DNA of 34,582 bases, taken from contig NZ_VHHP01000006.1 in assembly GCF_006491995.1 (NCBI RefSeq), positions 1-34,582 on the forward strand. The letters are read 5' to 3'. Under the pieces are notes generated by a model. The model saw only the letters and a program-made list of their open reading frames with translations, was not told the origin of the DNA and ran no database searches. The position numbers were made by a program, and so were the translations under genes. The DNA comes from Metamycoplasma neophronis. GTDB lineage: Bacteria > Bacillota_I > Bacilli_A > Mycoplasmatales > Metamycoplasmataceae. Positions 32,772 to 34,582 of this stretch are shown here, in pieces (the stretch's first letter is position 1; every line of letters starts with the position of its first letter).

Positions 32772-33659
32772 TTAGTATTTAATATTATTTTTTAAACTTT
32801 CTAAAAATCTTTGTTGACTAATTTTTATTAATACTTTTAACTTATTTATAAATTTGTTTTGGTGTTTATTTGTCCAAGTATATGTTATGTTATGTATATA
32901 TTTATTTATATATTTATGTGTATGATGCGCAAGAGCCCTTATATATCAAATATTTTTTCTTTCTTTTATTGCTTCTAATTCCTGATACATATAAGGTAAT
33001 ATTCTTCTAACATTTTCATTTATATCTTTAACCGTGTCTTCAAAAAACCCGGCTATTTTAATGATTCCATTAATCACATCCTTAGCGGCAACAGGAATAT
33101 CTAAAATAGTGCCTGTATATTCATAGCCAGGAAAAGCATCGTCCAATCATTTAACATAATCTTTATATTCATTATTTCACTTTTTAATTCTATTTGTATA
33201 TCACTCTATTTCCGATGACATATATTCTTCAAGGTCTTTTCATTCTTCATCTGTTAAATAATTATTTGAAGAATCTCATGATTTTGGTTTATCATTTTTT
33301 AACTCTTCCAAAGCAACAATTATATCCTCTCATGTTATAGGTTTATCGTATGGATAATTTATTGCATTTGAACTTCTGGTACTAGCACGACTAGTTTTTT
33401 TAGTATAAGTTCTGTTTTGAAATGTATTTATACCATCTTTCGAAATTGAAAATTTAAAATAATCATTTGATTTTTCTTTGCTTTCTTTTAAGTTTAAAAA
33501 ATTAGATTCTTCTTTAGTATTTTTTAGTTGTTCCACTTCCTTAAATATTTTTTTTAAAGTATTGAAATCTTTTTCAACATAAGCTTTTTTCGACTTTTCA
33601 ATTATCTCAAATATCTTTTCAATATCATTGTTTATTTCAGAAATATTAACTATTACCAT
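32772..33659 (-). CDS. Helical protein, second gene of right-edge operon
   Basis: A 295-residue protein of no recognised family. The first 60 residues are Glu/Lys-rich and probably coiled-coil (IEKIFEIIEKSKKAYVEKDF). A Ser/Thr-rich linker (TKKTSRASTRSSN) follows, then a Trp-rich segment (WEDIIVALEELKN, LTDEEWKDLEEYM, IEWYTNRIKKWNNEYKDYV), a less polar stretch (AAKDVINGIIKIAGFFEDTV) and a basic, His-rich C-terminus (ALAHHTHKYINKYIHN). Most Trp codons are TGA, but one is TGG (32874-32876). GGAG precedes the ATG. The first 14 bases overlap the upstream gene. Confidence 0.82.
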
Positions 33660-34582
33660 TATTACACTCCATTTTTTTTATAATTTCTTTATTTAAAAAT
33701 ATTCTAACATCCTTAGCGTTAAACATTAACGCTTGAGCTATACTTATGAATTCTTCTGACCAATTAATTCAAAAATTATCTTTATAAATAACATTATTAA
33801 TTATTAAGCTATTGAGTTCATTATTTAAATCTGCTTCTAAAATTTTTTTTCAAATTTTTTCTTTTTCATTTAATAAATCATTACAAGACCGAATCAAATT
33901 GGTCGTATAGTCATCAAACATAAAATCTAAAAAGTAGTCTTTTAATAAAAAAGTACAAAAGTGTTTAAATTTAAACTTATAAGAGTAATCGTTATTTATA
34001 AAATTTTCTAATTTTCTTTTTATCAATTCTATATTATCAATACATCTATCCTTATATTTAACAAAATAAGCAAAATAGAAATTTGACAATATCAAAGTCC
34101 TAAAAGCCGTTCTAATATTTTTATAACTTGAAAAAAAATCATTATGAAAATAATATAGTCAAGCCAAATCCGTAATTGTATTATTTATTTTTAGTTTATT
34201 TTGATTACTGTCAATTAATAGTTGTATCAATTGGGAAATTTTCATAGCAATTTGTCAATAAACATTAACAAAGTAAATATTATCTTTATTTTTCACATAT
34301 TTATCAGGTACTACCTTAGTCTTCAAATATTCTATAACATATTCATTTAATTCAAATTTTTGATAATTTATAAAATCAGTTATCAACTTACTATTTTTAA
34401 TTTCAATTTTTGGATCGATATTATTATTTAATACATCTATGTCGTTAATTTTTCTTCAAAATTTTTTATCATTCAGTGCCAATGCACAACTACCTTGTAT
34501 TATAAATTGAGAATTTATTTTATTTTTAGTAATAAAGCTAAAAATATGCTTAGATGATATAAATAAACTATTTATTTCATTA
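33646..34582 (-). CDS. AbiEii-like nucleotidyltransferase protein (5' end outside window)
   Basis: Partial: the frame is open to the window edge, 311 residues seen. Near the start of the visible part, FIIQGSCALALN is followed 16 residues after GS by DIDVL. Gly-Ser with downstream Asp-x-Asp (residues 30-31, 47 and 49 of the visible part) is the metal- and NTP-binding signature of the nucleotidyltransferase superfamily, and GSCALAL...DIDV resembles AbiEii-type proteins (GGTALAL...DIDL). The remainder is helical and Tyr/Asn/Lys-rich, as in that family. It overlaps the next gene by 14 bases. One Trp is TGG (33760-33762). The function could be toxin-like transfer of nucleotides to RNA or protein, by family analogy only. 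Confidence 0.65.

Overview
This window is from the chromosome of a wall-less mollicute, most likely a Mycoplasma/Mycoplasmopsis of the hominis group. The DNA is very AT-rich. In-frame TGA codons fall at conserved Trp positions in RpoB, RpoC, EF-G, S7 and Obg, so the genes read correctly only with genetic code 4. Several genes are limited to or typical of Mollicutes. I place it at group level only; no species name is supported.

Layout. 399-10155 (minus) is a core translation/transcription block: rpmA-rplU with a structured L21 leader, rpoB-rpoC with a one-base stop/start overlap, and rplJ-rplL with an L10-type leader. 10311-11789 (minus) is a UPF0371/DUF1846 protein. 11858-15592 holds five membrane-protein genes, four on plus and one on minus, none with an assignable function. 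15684-18702 (minus) is the str operon rpsL-rpsG-fusA, without tuf. 18919-20940 is a large predicted lipoprotein, followed by a 434-base AT-rich gap and a broken lipoprotein gene (21375-21938). 21989-24063 are two coupled membrane-protein genes, one with a SAP/Rho_N-like tail. 24124-25408 is a divergent pair, an RluA-family pseudouridine synthase and a half-length YigZ/IMPACT protein. 25463-26281 is a PQ-loop membrane protein. 26436-27105 (minus) is an eight-tRNA operon in the order Pro-Ala-Met-Ile2-Ser-fMet-Asp-Phe. Then come obgE, a small Cys-rich protein, the trmN6-like/metG operon, and at the right edge a three-gene operon that starts outside the window.

The most unusual items are the 111-residue protein with 16 cysteines and duplicated Cys modules (28522-28857), which looks like a metallothionein-type metal-binding protein, and the right-edge operon (31523-34582). 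That operon encodes a protein with a nucleotidyltransferase GS...DxD signature like AbiEii toxins, a helical protein of no recognised family, and a predicted six-TM membrane protein. The three genes overlap or nearly touch.

Regulation. Genes in operons mostly carry clear Shine-Dalgarno sequences. Five first genes (11858, 25023, 25064, 26281, 28454) lack one and have a -10-like hexamer only 7-9 bases before the ATG, which suggests leaderless mRNAs. Many transcription units end in strong hairpin/T-tract terminators, several of them usable from both strands. No insertion sequence, CRISPR array or rRNA gene is visible.
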